Assembly: GCF_904849725.1 (NCBI RefSeq)
Contig: NC_058519.1
Coordinates: forward strand, 26,395,267 to 26,459,266
DNA length: 64,000 bases
Source of the DNA: Hordeum vulgare subsp. vulgare
Taxonomy: Eukaryota; Streptophyta; Magnoliopsida; Poales; Poaceae
Direction: 5' to 3'
Below are positions 24,936 to 37,800 of this stretch, in pieces. The position numbers were made by a program, and so were the translations under genes. The stretch's first letter is position 1. The number at the start of each line of letters is the position of its first letter. The notes under the pieces were generated by a model, which worked only from the letters and a program-made list of their open reading frames with translations, made no database searches and was not told the DNA's origin.

Positions 24936-27601
24936 CACTAGTGGGGACAGGGCCTATAGTCCCGGCCCGTAAGGGGCTTTAGTCCCGGTTCACCAACCGG
25001 GACCAAAGAGGCGGGACTAAAGGCCTAACCTTTAGTCCCGGCCCTGTTCCAAGCCGGGACCAAAGGTGCTCCACGTGGGCGCCTCGGAGCGTCCTCAGGG
25101 GCAGGGCCTATAGTCCCGGCCCGTAACACGGACCGGGACTAAAGGATCCGTCTGTTTATTTTGTTTGTTTGACCCAAAAAGGTACCTTTTTATTTAATTT
25201 TCAAATTTTATTTTTGAATATTCTTTGATTTGTTTTTATGTTTTATTTCAATTTTTAAATCTTTGATTTATTTGACAATTTAATCTCTAATCACCCATCC
25301 TCACTTCTCTAGCGTAGATTACTCATTTCAAATCGTCTAACTTCTCGGCCGGTCACCCATCCTTTCACTGCTTCAGCCCGCGCACGCTTAACTTTCTGGT
25401 TTTATCACCCCTAGTTGCCAAGTCTGCACTTGTTGTTCTCCTGACAATAGTAAGCTATCAATCCTAAACAACCTAGGGTTTGATGTCATGTCACATGATT
25501 TAATTTTTTGAATTCAAACAATTATTAAAATAAACAAAATAAGTAATAATAATAGTGAATTTCAATGAAAACAACCTAAAGATTTTAAATAAAATTGTTT
25601 TTTCTTATTTTTGTGGAAAAAACTTCACCGGGCAAGCCCCGGTGAAATCGATTCCCAATTTTCTCTAGTTTTTTTTATATATTAATTTTTTTGACGTCGT
25701 ATGCAAAAGTTATGGCCGTTTTACATTTTTCCCTTTTTTGAAAAAACGGTCAAAATTCATATCTCAAAATTTGTATACCAACTAGGCACTAAAACCTAAC
25801 TACATCTCAAAGGATTTTATTTTTTGAAGATTTTAGCATTTTTGTTTATTTTCTACAAAACTAAAAAAGATGGTCCAGGGAGGGCAGAGTTTGAAAATTT
25901 CAGAATCCCCCTTTAGCCAAGAGTCCAATCATACCCGTCGACTACATTTGCTAGCACCGTCCCCGCCAGAATCACAACTAAGGTTAACCAAGCCAGAGTT
26001 ATAATGAACTATAATGAACTGTAAAAATGTTGAAACTTGGCATGGTATCATCATTTCATCCACATAGCTTGTGCTAAAAAGTTGAGAGGGTTACGACAAA
26101 AACTGGATGCACTTCGTGTACAAACTGGACCATCTCCTTCGAAGTATCACGGTTTCGGACGAAAAACCATGTGCTAGAAAGATATTTTATTTTTTTACTT
26201 ATTTCAATTTCAGACATTTTATGCATTTTGTGCATTCAATATAAACCATTCAAAACCACATCCTAAATTTCGACCCTTTATAACTTCATTTGCTATTTTT
26301 CATGCATTTAATGATTTTTTGACCTAAATGACCTTGAAATTGAAAAGCCCGACAAATGAACTCTGAAAAGGTTGAAACTTGGCATCGTATCATCATTTCT
26401 CCCACATAGCATGTGCTAAAAAGTTGAGAGGGTTACGTCAAAAACTGGATGCACTTCGTATACAAAATGAACAATCTCTTTCGAAGTATCAGGCACTCAT
26501 CTATTGCAAAGGGATTTCATTTTTTTGAACTTATTTGAACTCCATACTTTTTCTGTGTTTAAAATACACCATTTAAAGCCACATCCTAAATTTTCAATAT
26601 TTTCTGACTTCATTTGGTATGTTTCATGCATTTACTTACTTTTTTGAGCTAATTGACCCTGAAATTGAAAAGCACTACAAATGAACTCTGAAAAGGTTGA
26701 AAGTTGGCATGGTATCATAGTTTCACCCACATGGCATGTGCTAAAAAGTTGAGAGAGTTACGATAAAAACTGGATGCACTTCGTGTACAAACTGGATCAT
26801 CCTTCGAAGTATCAAGGTCTGAGACGAAAACCCATCTGCTACAAAGGCATTTTATTAAAATGATTTTAATTCCATAATTTTTATGCATTCAATATGCACG
26901 ATACTATAACATGTTAAAATCTACAAAAAGTACTAACTAAAAATAATAAAAAACAACAATTAAATGACTAAAACAACTATATAAGCAAAACAATATTGTC
27001 TTAATTAAAATCCAAATTTAAATTATTCTAAAAATAACCAAATAAATAATACTGTGATAACAATCTAACAGATGACTAGGAGAAAAAAGAATTAAATTAA
27101 AAACTATTTGTAAACTTAAGTTATTCACAATTTGGGTTTGAAGCAATTTTGAACAAATTCAAATTTAAAAACTAATTGCACAAACAGAAACTAGACAAAA
27201 ATTTGAATCTAATGCAAAAAGAATCACTCAAAAAAATATATTAAATATCCTAAAAGATATAAGCAATTTAAAACAGAAACTACAAACAGAAATAAAATTT
27301 AAAAACAGGAAAAAATAAAAATACAAAACCCCTTTAGTCCCGGTTCGTGTCTCGAACCGGGACTAAAGGTCTACCCTTTAGTCCCGGTTCAAGACACGAA
27401 CCAGGACTAAAGCCTCCAAACCCTTTAGTCCCGGTTCGAGACACGAACCGGGACTAAAGGTCCCTTTTGAACCAGGACTAATGACCGACCGGCGCCCTTG
27501 CCGTTCGAACCGGGACTAATGCTAACATTAGTCCCGGTTCGTAATGGAACGAGGACTAATGTGTAAATTGATTTGTTCGGAAGCCCCTTTTTCTACTAGT
27601 G
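24936..27601. mobile_element. Non-autonomous CACTA element 1 (2,666 bp), nested in the MULE
   Basis: Left terminus CACTAGTGGGGACAGGG, right terminus CCCTTTTTCTACTAGTG, with a 3-bp TCC duplication on each side (24933-24935 and 27602-27604). The subterminal regions (24950-25150 and 27330-27560) are dense in the palindromic motif TTTAGTCCCGGTTCG and its complement, the expected binding sites for a CACTA transposase. The interior is AT-rich with three tandem units (see separate entry). No transposase ORF is present, so it depends on an autonomous relative. Confidence 0.92.
26000..26880. repeat. CACTA internal tandem repeat, three units of about 325-342 bp
   Basis: The anchor GGATGCACTTCGT recurs with its GCACTTCG part at about 26109, 26451 and 26776. 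Each unit also has GAACT(C)TGAAAAGGTTGAAA.TTGGCAT-like sequence and AAAAGTTGAGAG. The same unit occurs in reverse complement in the second CACTA element (53830-55260), so both elements belong to one family. Confidence 0.85.
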
Positions 27602-27770
27602 TCCAGATCCCGGGGACTTGGAGCCACCACATACTGCCCTCGCCCCAACCAAGGTACAACCCCCACCACACCTTCCCCCCTTCCTCAACCCACCTCGCTA
27701 CTGCATACTTCCTATCTGAAAACATGTTAGTGTGCTTGGATCTTGTGGTAGAGAACTGAATTTTAGATAG

Positions 27771-28104
27771 TTGATACAACAAACAAGATGGCTAGAATCG
27801 TTTACTTGCTAGGTTCAGACACTAGCTGAATTTTCTGCCTTCGTAAACTGAATTTGACACCTACAGGTTCAGATAGAGCAAACAAGTAAACTTTAACTAA
27901 CCAAACTAAAAACTGTAAAACTAAATTTGACACCTAGTTGATACAGCAAACAAGATGGCTATAATCGTTTACTTGCTAGGTTCAGACACTAGCTGAATTT
28001 TCTGCCATCGTAAACTGAATTTGACACCTACAGGTTCAGATACAGCAAACAAGTAAACTTTAACTGACCAAACTAAAAACTGTAAAACTGAATTTGACAC
28101 CTAC
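27771..28104. repeat. Tandem duplication, 167-bp unit
   Basis: TTGATACA(A/G)CAAACAAGATGG starts at 27771 and 27938. The two units differ at only a few positions. A third partial copy of the CACTAGAATCGTTTACTTGCT segment follows at about 28115. No coding signal. Confidence 0.88.
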
Positions 28105-28329
28105 AAGTTCAGACACTAGAATCGTTTACTTGCTACGAGTGTGGCTTGCTTCGTAGAGAAAAATACACTATATAATATGATGCACGAAAGAAAAAGGCGT
28201 GGTGCTTAGTATAATGCTTATATAACACAACAAAAGGTAAGAAGATGTACGTACATGTTCCCCATGTAGAGCTGACTTAAAAGTTTATATAGTGCAATTT
28301 GGTGCAATTCGTGGGTCCAAGTAGCATAC

Positions 28330-28676
28330 CCGTCGTTCATTAAGGATTCTCCTTCAATTACCGTGTTGAGCTTTTTACTTGCTCCAAGGTCTTTTAGAAA
28401 TGCAACCACAACAAGAGGATCAGTTGCACTAAGGAGTCCACTAAACAAAGAATGATGTTTTCCATCTCCAGTCGTATGGAACATAAGCTGTCTTAAATTA
28501 AGCAGCTACCATCAGAAATTGGTCAAAAGAAAAAGTAGACTAGTATCAGAACGCTAAAAACAAGGGCCTGCGTCCGGTATCAATCCAAGTACATACCTTG
28601 ACAGCAGTGCCAAGCAGAAACGTCGAGCGCACCACGCCTGATACAGCAAAGTAACACCATCTGCGCCATGCATTTT
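28330..28676 (-). pseudogene. SOS1: SOS1-like Na+/H+ antiporter, two captured exons
   Basis: Minus strand. Exon A (28676-28597) begins after a TTTCCAG acceptor and encodes KCMAQMVLL, then in a shifted frame GVVRSTFLLGTAVK, ending at a GTATGT donor. Exon B (28487-28330) encodes YDWRWKTS in one frame, then LFSGLLSATDPLVVVAFLKD and LGASKKLNTVIEGESLMNDG in another, ending at GTATGC. These correspond to consecutive membrane segments of the plasma-membrane cation/proton antiporter SOS1/NHX7, including the GLLSATDP ion-pathway motif. I saw no other exons. At least two frameshifts make it non-functional. The intron (28488-28596) shows capture from genomic DNA. It sits inside the large MULE. Confidence 0.85.
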
Positions 28677-28699
28677 CTGGAAAGTAGAAATTTTAGCGC

Positions 28700-30061
28700 A
28701 CACCGGACAAAACACCTACTCAGCTGCATCCGCATGTAGTGCTATGTAACAGTTCAGTATAGAGGAACTAGCAGCATATATATAGCTGCTACCAAGAGCA
28801 CAACCAGTTCAGAGGATGCAAGGAAAAAAGCAAAGTAGCTAGCCAAGTCCTGCTTACAACATAGTACTTACAAGTTATGTGTGGGTTGTGGAGCACCAGC
28901 TATTTTGTAAATGAGGAAAACTAAGGATTACAACATAGTACTCACAACATAGTTTTGCTACTTGGCGATGCAGCTCAGATCTCACAACTAACTGACAAAC
29001 AAACAGAGAGAGACAGGCAGACAGAGACAGAGACACCTATCTAAACAATTACTAGCGAAAGCGAATGGGGAGGGACTTACTGAACATAATTTATGCCTTT
29101 GAGTATTGAATGCAAGATCTAAATAAGACACTAGCGAAAGAAGTCGAAGACAAACTGAATAAGACTGAGAAAACTAAAGTGAGACTGGATATGAACAATC
29201 AAGAAATATAGAAATTAAGAATCTAAGAGACTAAAAAAATGAAACCGAATAAAACAATGAGAAAACTGAAGAAATAAGAAACTTGGGGAATAGAGAAACT
29301 AGAAAACTGAAGGAATTAAGAATCTAAGAGACTGAATAAAAGGATGGAAATAAAGAGATATCAGAAAAACTGATGAAACAGAGAAATAATAATTACTACA
29401 TACTAAAGTACTCAAATGAAATTAATAATTAAGCACAATGACCATAAGTGAGTAACAAGAGATAGATACATATAACTAAGACATGAATAACACTGAAAAT
29501 GACACTGAACCAAAATTACAGAAATTTGGAACTGAAGATGACATATGTACTCAGAAATCTAACTGAAAAATGATAACTGGATAACTATGGACATGGATAT
29601 CTAATACTGAAGAAAAAACTGAAAGATCGTAGAAATAAAGTATAAAATGATAACTGAATAAAACTATAAATGATTGACAAACTCCTGCAAGAATTACGAA
29701 AAAATAAGACTGAACAATGAAGAAACTATGATTCACTGATAAAAAAGAACTGATCATAAAATAAATAAATGACAACAATAAAAAAAGATAAAAAAATGAT
29801 CGCTAGTCTGCGAGCGGCAATATTGATGAAAACAGAATAATGAAATAAACAATGATGAAATGGTAATGAACAAATACTAAAAAAACAGACATACAATGAA
29901 AATATATGATCGATTGATCGAAAGCTAACTGAACAATATTAAGATAAAAAATAAAATGAAAACCTGATAAACTGAAAGAATAAAATATATGTCGTCTGCT
30001 TCTTCCTCACATTTCTCTTATTTAGTTCATGTTCTATCTAAAAAATCACTGGATTTTGCAG
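28700..30061. other. AT-rich MULE interior upstream of the transposase
   Basis: 29100-29990 is very A-rich, with loosely repeated GAAACTGA/AAACTGAA words and no credible coding frame. It should contain the promoter and 5' exon(s) of the FRS-type gene, which I could not place. Confidence 0.5.
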
Positions 30062-33000
30062 GTCAATAGCGGTGCGAATGAGGACATGCAAGATATATGC
30101 ATTGGAAGCCAGGAAGCTCTATTCATGGAGGTAAAAAGAGGAGTGGTAAACAATTATTTCAATTTCATATGCCTTCAACCTTGTGTGGAACTAATAGAAA
30201 AATATTTTTGTGCATGAAACAGCCGAACTTCTCTTATGTGGCGCTGTTGAAGGGTTATATTGACATAAATGGAGGCTATGAGACAATCAATACCCAGGTG
30301 ATAAAAAAATCTGGAAAAATATGTTCAAAAACAATACGGATGAAAAATACATTAGACCATGTTAAAACTCATGTGCAGGGGCGGGAGTCGTGCTCGAACG
30401 ATACTGACAATGGTCAAACAAATGATGGGGGTGCACCTCTGCTACAATTACACCAAACAAAGACTGGGGGCATCAACGAGAACAACAAAACAAGCCATGA
30501 GGTAAGCGTGTTGAAAATCAATAAAACAAATGGGGGAATAGAAAAAAATGTAAAACTTATAACAAATGAGGAAAAATAGCAAAAAAGGATGTGCGGATAG
30601 AATTAAAATGTTTCCTTTTATTCAGGATTTATGCATGTTGGGTGACTTTGTTGAAGACCAAGACAATTCTCCAATGCAATTGGAGGATCTGGATGCACAA
30701 ACAACAACTTTTCATGATATTCTCTTGGATCCATGGAAGCCAACCCTCTTTGATGATATTCTCTTGGATCAGGTAAGAGAAAATGTTTTCTAATGAACAA
30801 TTTAAGAGAAAAAAGGGGAAATAATTTGACACGCATTTGTTGATTAACCCCCCAAAACTATACACAATGCAGGTTGACACAAACAATGAAGGAACAAGAG
30901 GGGATTTTGAGAGAGAGCAAAATCATACCTGGAATCTCGACTCGCCAACATATGTTGATGATGGTTCCTCCAGAGAGTCTCGAGAGGCAGGAACATCAAC
31001 AAATGCATGCTGCCTGCAAGTTCCAAATAGCGAGAATGAAAACAATGATATCAATGAAGAAACCATAGACGAATTTTTGGAAAATGAAAGACGGGCCGCA
31101 GAAGGAGGAAATGACCGATCAATTGATAGTGAGCTCAAACCTAAAATGGGGATGCAATTTTCCACGAGGGAAGAAGCTCAAAAGTTCTTAAACTTCTATG
31201 ACTTTGTAGCTGGTTTCTCCATATCAGTCGTGTCGACTGCCCGCACAACCAGCAAAAAAAGGAATGGAGAGGTTGTAAGGGTAACACTAAAATGCAACAA
31301 ATATGGGCATAATACAGAGGCTGAGAGAGAAAACTTGATAGTACACAGAAAAAGCACTGTCATAGCAAAGACAGATTGCAAAGCGCAAATGATAGTCGCT
31401 TTGAAAGATGGGAGATGGCGTATAACTAACCTCAATCTTGATCATAACCATGATCTCAACGCTGGAAGTAGGTTTTTTTGTTCTCATGTTTACATGTCTG
31501 ATGAAGAGAAAGCCTTGATCAGAACAATGAAAAGGTGCAACATTCCTACAAGGAAAATAGTGGCAGTGTTGGCATACATAAGAGGAGGAATGGACAAGCT
31601 ACCATACAACAAAAGGAAAGTGGGTAACTATGGTACAACAATAAACAGAGAATTGGAAAATAGTGATGTCATGGAAGTGCAACAGTACTTCGAGAAGAAA
31701 CAAGCTGAGAGCCCTGGATTTTGCTACTCAATGGAAGTAGATGCAAAAAACAAGGTCAGGAGCGTTTTTTGGACAGATGCTAGATCTAGAACAATGTACC
31801 AAGAGTATGGGGACTTTATCAGCTTTGACACAACATTCCTAACCAACAAGTACAACTTGCCGTTTGCACCATTTGTTAGTATTTCTCCACATGGGAAGAC
31901 ATACTTGTTTGCATGTGCTCTTATTGTCAACGAGACTACTAACACATTCAAGTGGTTGTTCCAACAGTTCTTGGCAGCAATGGGAGGGAAGGCACCAAAA
32001 TCAATAATTACTGACCAGGACAAAGCAATGGAAAGCGCAATAAAAGATGTGTTTCCACAAGCAACACACAGAACATGCTTGTTCCATGTCATGAAGAAAG
32101 CTAAAGAACAAATGTGCAGAGTGTTTCAACTGAATCAAGGGCTGTATGAGGACTTTCACGACATAGTCAATAACTCATTGACAGAGAAAGAATTTGAAAC
32201 ACTATGGCAAACAATGATTGAAACTTACAATGTGGGTGAGGTGAAATTTTTCCAAGACATGTGGAAAACAAGAAAAAAGTTTGTGCCAGTGTACTTCAAG
32301 ACAAAGTTTTTCCCATTCATCCAAACAACGGCCAGGAGTGAGGGCACAAATGCTTTGTTCAAGAAAGGGGTTGGTGCATAGTTCAGCATGACAAGCTTCT
32401 TGCGAGAATACCAGACAACATCCATGCAAATGAGGATGAGCTCGACCATAATGCAACGCACAAGAAAGTTTCCTGGAAAACATTTACTACTAAGTATTAC
32501 ATCGAGAGACAAGCACACAATCTGTACAACATAAGCATCTTTAAGAAATTTCAAATCATCCTCAATGATGTAACAAGACTGCAAATCAGAGAAGAGGAAA
32601 GTATGAAGCTGTACATGGTATACCAGGCAAAGAATTACTACAAACAAGAACATAGGGCAAGGCTTTATGTGGTGCAAGTGGATGCTGACCGGGACGATTA
32701 CTCCTGCATTTGTTGCAAGTTTGAAAAGGATGGCATTTTGTGCTGTCATATTCTGAAAGTGATGCTGCATCTTGAGGTGGATAAGACACCAGACAAATAC
32801 ATAATAGACAGATGGAGAAAGGAAGGCAAGAAAATGAATAAACCCAAGGCGATTCCACTGAAATTAGATAATGATCAACTAAGGTACAATGTCCTAGGGA
32901 TGAAGCTAATGGAGCTTGGCTCAAACGCATCAAAGAGTCAACGGAAATTTGAGCACCTACTATCAGCAATGGTCAGAATTCAACAAGACTTGATTGATAT

Positions 33001-33358
33001 GGACATGGAAGGAGAAGATGAAGTGGATGAGCAAGGAGAGCAAACAGAGGAGTGCAGCAAGTCCAACAGGACAATAGGGACACTAACAGCTATGGTACAG
33101 AGTGGGAATAGTAATTCGACTGTTGAGCTACTGAATCCTGATAAGGCTCACACAAAAGGTCGCCCACGGTTGATGACAATACAAGAACGCATAAAAACCA
33201 AGACATTCTACAAGTGCAGCCACCGCCATGATCCAACTCACATAAAAAGGAAATGCACTAATCTGGATAAGGTGTACGAATTCCCGAAAAAGAAGAGATC
33301 GAGGAAAGCAAACCAGACAAAAACAGCTGATGCAGGTGATTTCCTCAAAACCTATTGA
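30062..33358 (+). pseudogene. FAR1-related (FRS-type) MULE transposase, nonsense-mutated
   Basis: Exons 30062-30130, 30223-30297, 30379-30501, 30626-30772 and 30873-33358, all phase 0 with GT/AG borders. The start codon lies in an unplaced upstream exon. The last exon has a FAR1-type zinc-finger DNA-binding domain (LKCNKYG ... TDCKAQM ... LDHNHDL, about 31290-31460). A DDE core follows: D in SFDTTF at 31827, D in ITDQDKA at 32013, E in ARSEGTNALF at 32340. Then comes a SWIM finger (CICCKFEKDGILCCH, about 32705-32750) and a basic tail. A TAG at 32379-32381 interrupts GVGA-FSMTSFLREYQ and could be a single CAG-to-TAG change. A frameshift follows near 32425. All catalytic residues are kept, which suggests recent decay. 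It faces the ULP1 gene tail to tail. Confidence 0.88.
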
Positions 33359-34879
33359 ATTAAGTATAACACTTAGTTATGTCAAAAAGTCACTCATATA
33401 AAAACTGCAAAAAAATGTAGTGTTATTGACTATCTTGAAATAACCCTTTGACATATATTACAGGGCGAAACTATTCTGGGAGTGGAAACAAGAAAGAGAC
33501 CATCACCAACAACTTACCTATCGATATGAATATTCAAGTGCATCAATGAAGTTGCTCCTGCTGTGCCACTCAATCTCCCTCTGCTCGTACCCTGCGTAGA
33601 TGGATAAAAGGAGTAGAGAAGACTATTTAGATTGGTGATTGCATGAACTTCGTGTAAAAAAATATTGAGAGAGAAAACATGTCTACATATTCTGGATTAG
33701 CTTATTTGAACTGCAGAATAAGCACAAATGTGTGTATTTTAGACTAAATTACATGCAGAATGTGTGTGTGTTTTTCGTTATTGCTTGACTAATAAATGAA
33801 CGTATAAAACATATGCAGAATAAAATTGATATACTGAAGATGGAAAACTTAAGCACGAAGCTCCAAAAAACTCTTGTGCGCTCCACCATTATACTGATAC
33901 TAAACAGGGCCTCCATAGTCACTACTCATGATACTGATAATCGCAGAGGTAAAAACATGAATCGAACTAATCGAATTCATAAAATCAGACCAATAATAAG
34001 AAATGCTGCATGTTTTTCCTTTGGGGCAAAACATAATTTTTCCAGCTATCTACAAGTAAAAAATGAACAAAGAAAACTGATTTTCCCTACTCACAGCAAG
34101 AACAAAAAATATACTGCATATACATAACCTAGGCTCATCCTAATAAAACCTGATACTTGGGTATACAATAAACAATCTGAAGCAAAACATATCTAAAAAA
34201 AATAGTATTCACACACTAAGAAAACATCCGCTAGAAAAAAAATGGAAAACAAAAAAAAATTGACTATGATCATGAAAGGCAATATGACTAACCAAAAAAT
34301 TTCTAAAAACATGATCACAATGATAATGTAGATTGATAAAATGAGTAAAAGACTACTAGTTCCACTTCTGAAACTAAGCATAAAAAAGAAAGAAAATAAG
34401 ATGCTAAGTTCAAATACTACAGCCCGGAGAACTTTGGTACAAAATACTACACTGCTGCACATAAACCTCAAGATATACTAGAATGAAAATAGGAAAAAAT
34501 ATCATATCACTAGAAAAACACTAGAATAAGCTGAATTCTGAATCTACTAAGGTAGTTATAAAAAAATCAGAGTTAAAAAAAGATTGTATCTCACAAGTTG
34601 AAGAATGAACATATGTAATTATAGCAATATATGGAATAATGAACACACACCCCTTGTCTGTGAGTTAATAGGAAAGACAAAACAAATACTAAAAAAAGTG
34701 GACCCCATTTACAACAGATATAATGTGCACGTACAACCAAGGACAACTTCCTCAACCGTTCCACCATCCATTGCACTAACAAAAATGATCTAGACGAAAC
34801 TAATTTCTTTTTGTAAAGATGAGCCTCTCTTGTTCTCTTCATGTCCATCCAACAGGCTTAGAAACAGAGAACACCACCA
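33359..34879. other. Tail-to-tail spacer between transposase and ULP1-like gene
   Basis: AT-rich, with only short ORFs and no recognisable domains. It presumably holds both 3' untranslated regions. Confidence 0.5.
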
Positions 34880-37800
34880 CTATCGCGGGAGATTGTTGGC
34901 AAAGTCGCCCTGTGAAAGGAAAAAGTAAAGGGCAAGAAAAACACACAACATAAAGACGGTTAGAAAAAAGAAAAGAACGGAAAAGATGGCAACCTAAAAT
35001 TAAAAAGATGAGAAAAACATTAAGAGTGAAAATGAATAAAAAGAGAAGAACCTGAAAGTAGAAAGAAGTGACAAGTGTCTTGTCTGCCGTGTTTTTCTTC
35101 CAAAAGAAAAGTTGGTTCATGTACTGAATTCTGATGTGTTGGATATCAGCTTGTGAGAAAATCTTGCGCAGGTCCAAAGTTGCGTCCCATATCTCCATTA
35201 TCTTTGTTGCAAACACTCCACAGTCATTGCTGAAAAAAAGGGGAGGTGATGTTCAGAGAAAGCAAGCAAAAAAAAAAAGAATGAAAAACAAAAGCATTGT
35301 GGAAAAATGAGCCCTGACCCATTCTCCTGCTTTGGGACATGAGGATACATCCTACTGAAACGCTTGAAGTTATGTTGATCTGTTTGGAAAATGATTTCCC
35401 ACAACCTGATGAAGTTCTTGATCTGCGTGTGAATAAAATATGATGAAAAAGGAAAGAAATAAAAATATACAATCATATAGATGAGCAAAAAACATTTAGA
35501 CAGAAAAAGAGATGCAATGAATAAAAGAGTGAAGGACACAAAAATAGAAATTTATGAACAACTTACAAATTTCTCTCTGATAGACTTGTGAAGAAATGAG
35601 TCCTTGTCGTATAAAGAATCCAAGAAGGCAAAAAGTTTCCACTTGAAATCGACAGCAAAGACTATCCAGTGATTGCTCAGGCATGTGGGGAAGAACAACT
35701 GATAAAAAACATAAAAAATATAAAGTTGTAGAAGTAATATCAAAATGGAAAAATAAAAAAAGAAGGAAAAGAACAAAGAAAAAGGACATAGAAGAACACA
35801 CCGTGTCTGATAATTCAAGCCGTTTACCCCTACTTGCTGATGCTGCCCCCAAGAACGAAGTGGCAATCGATTTTAGTTGGTCTTCGTTTGTGTAGTGCAG
35901 TATGTTCTCCTAGGGGGAGGCAGAAAATACAAGAAAGATTACAGAATTGCAAGTGGAGGGAAAGTAAGAAGCCAACAAAAGAAAAAAAAATATGATGAGC
36001 AAAACTAGAAACATACACCAATATGAGGGAAAAATGGTGCTTTCCAGAGATTGTGGGATGATGGTCCTCAAAGAACTTCCGACAAAAACATGGGATCAAG
36101 AAATTGTCGACTTTGCCAGTTGGCATAAGTCTTTGACCAAGTGATACATAATTACAATGAACCATTGAATACGTCAACGCATACCTCCTGTTGTTGCCAC
36201 AGAGAACAGAAAAACTTATCATGAAACTTGAAAAAGGGGAGTATAAATTATGGTATCGTACAAAATAATATGATATAGCACATACAATAAAACATGTAAA
36301 AAGACTAGTGAGTAAAAAATACTTAACAACAGGCTAAAGGGAACTGTTTGACATACTTCTGAATGCCCTTTGTATAGGCAAGTTCGATTATTGAGTTGTA
36401 ATGCATACAGTCTTCGTTTGACACAGGGAACTTTTTGTTTTCCTCTATTGGGAGTTCCAAGAGACTTTTTGGTTGAAGAATGATCAAATCATCCTTTGCG
36501 CCTTTGTTGAGAACGGCGTCCGGTGCAAGCTCATCGATAATGATATAATTATCACTGTCTTCTGGCACGTCAACAACCTCTAGCACCCGAACTGGCGATT
36601 GGTGTTGACGCTTTGCAATTGGTCTGATTAGATTGTTGTATACATGATCTGCATTCTTGGCTAATTCGCCTTGCCTGACACTAAAACTAGTTGGACTGAT
36701 AGCAACAATGTCAGCCTTCCTCTTAACTGACTGCAGAAAAACAAAAAATAAATTCAATCAAGGCTAACATGTAACGAAAAGGAAAAAAAGGTACTAAAAA
36801 GGCATGATTGTTGCTTTTCGTCTGTAGTGCATGTTGGTTAAGATGTCTAACATGCAATGTTGAACTCCTGTAGTGCATGTGGTGTTAGATGAAAAATCAT
36901 ACAAACAAATACTGACAAAAAAAGAACCGGAAAAAAAGATGCATAAAGTTGACCTCCTCGGCGAACAAATTTGTACGACCTATGGGCGACATGTGGTTAG
37001 CCATCTGGTAATTGCTTTGCTCTGCTTGAGGACGTGTCTGACCTTCAACAAGAATATTTGTGTCGGTTGGGCTGGTGGAGTGTGTGGAAGTGCCCTTGGT
37101 TTGCTGCACACTAAATTGAAAATAAGAGTTTCGCTCTTTCACCCCTGCTGGGAACGTGTTAATCAAGGAAAACTGCTGGTCACGATGCGTTATGTTGCAC
37201 ACCCTAGCCTTGAACTTCTTCAGAACTGACACTTCGGGATCTTGGAGGGGGAAAAGAAATAGAAGAGGGAAGTAAAACTTGACTGCAAAATAAATAACAA
37301 AACTGAACTAGACCAGGAATAGAAAAAGAAGTAAAATGATTTACATTTTGCATTGCTGTGCTCGACAAATTTGGAAACCACGCGTTCTGGGGTTACTGCA
37401 GAAAAAAAACTTATGTAAGGCACTAGTAAAACCAGGAAAAAGGACACACAAAAAAGGGAAAAAATAAAAATGACTATGGGGGCAAAGTTGTATGAATGGA
37501 CCTAAAGCATGGGGCAACTCCTCAAACATTTTTTCGTCGGCAGCAGATTGCAACTGAAGTTTGTTTTTGCTCGTTCCTATGTCTAAATGCTTGTTAGCTG
37601 CAACTGATGGGGCAATGTTTTCGATGACCTTGACAGGTTCGTGGATGCTGCTGCTCTTGACATGCTTGATCTTCTCGTTCATATCAATGTGTTCACCAGA
37701 CTCTGCTTCCAACAAAAAAAACACATTATCACAAAAGCTATCAACAAAAAAGTGACCCTCAACACCACAAAAACTAAATAAACTTGACAAATGATCAAAG

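Noticed and set aside
32225..32969. Minus-strand ORFs of 181 and 127 codons opposite the FRS transposase
   Set aside because: They are antisense shadows of the conserved transposase coding sequence.
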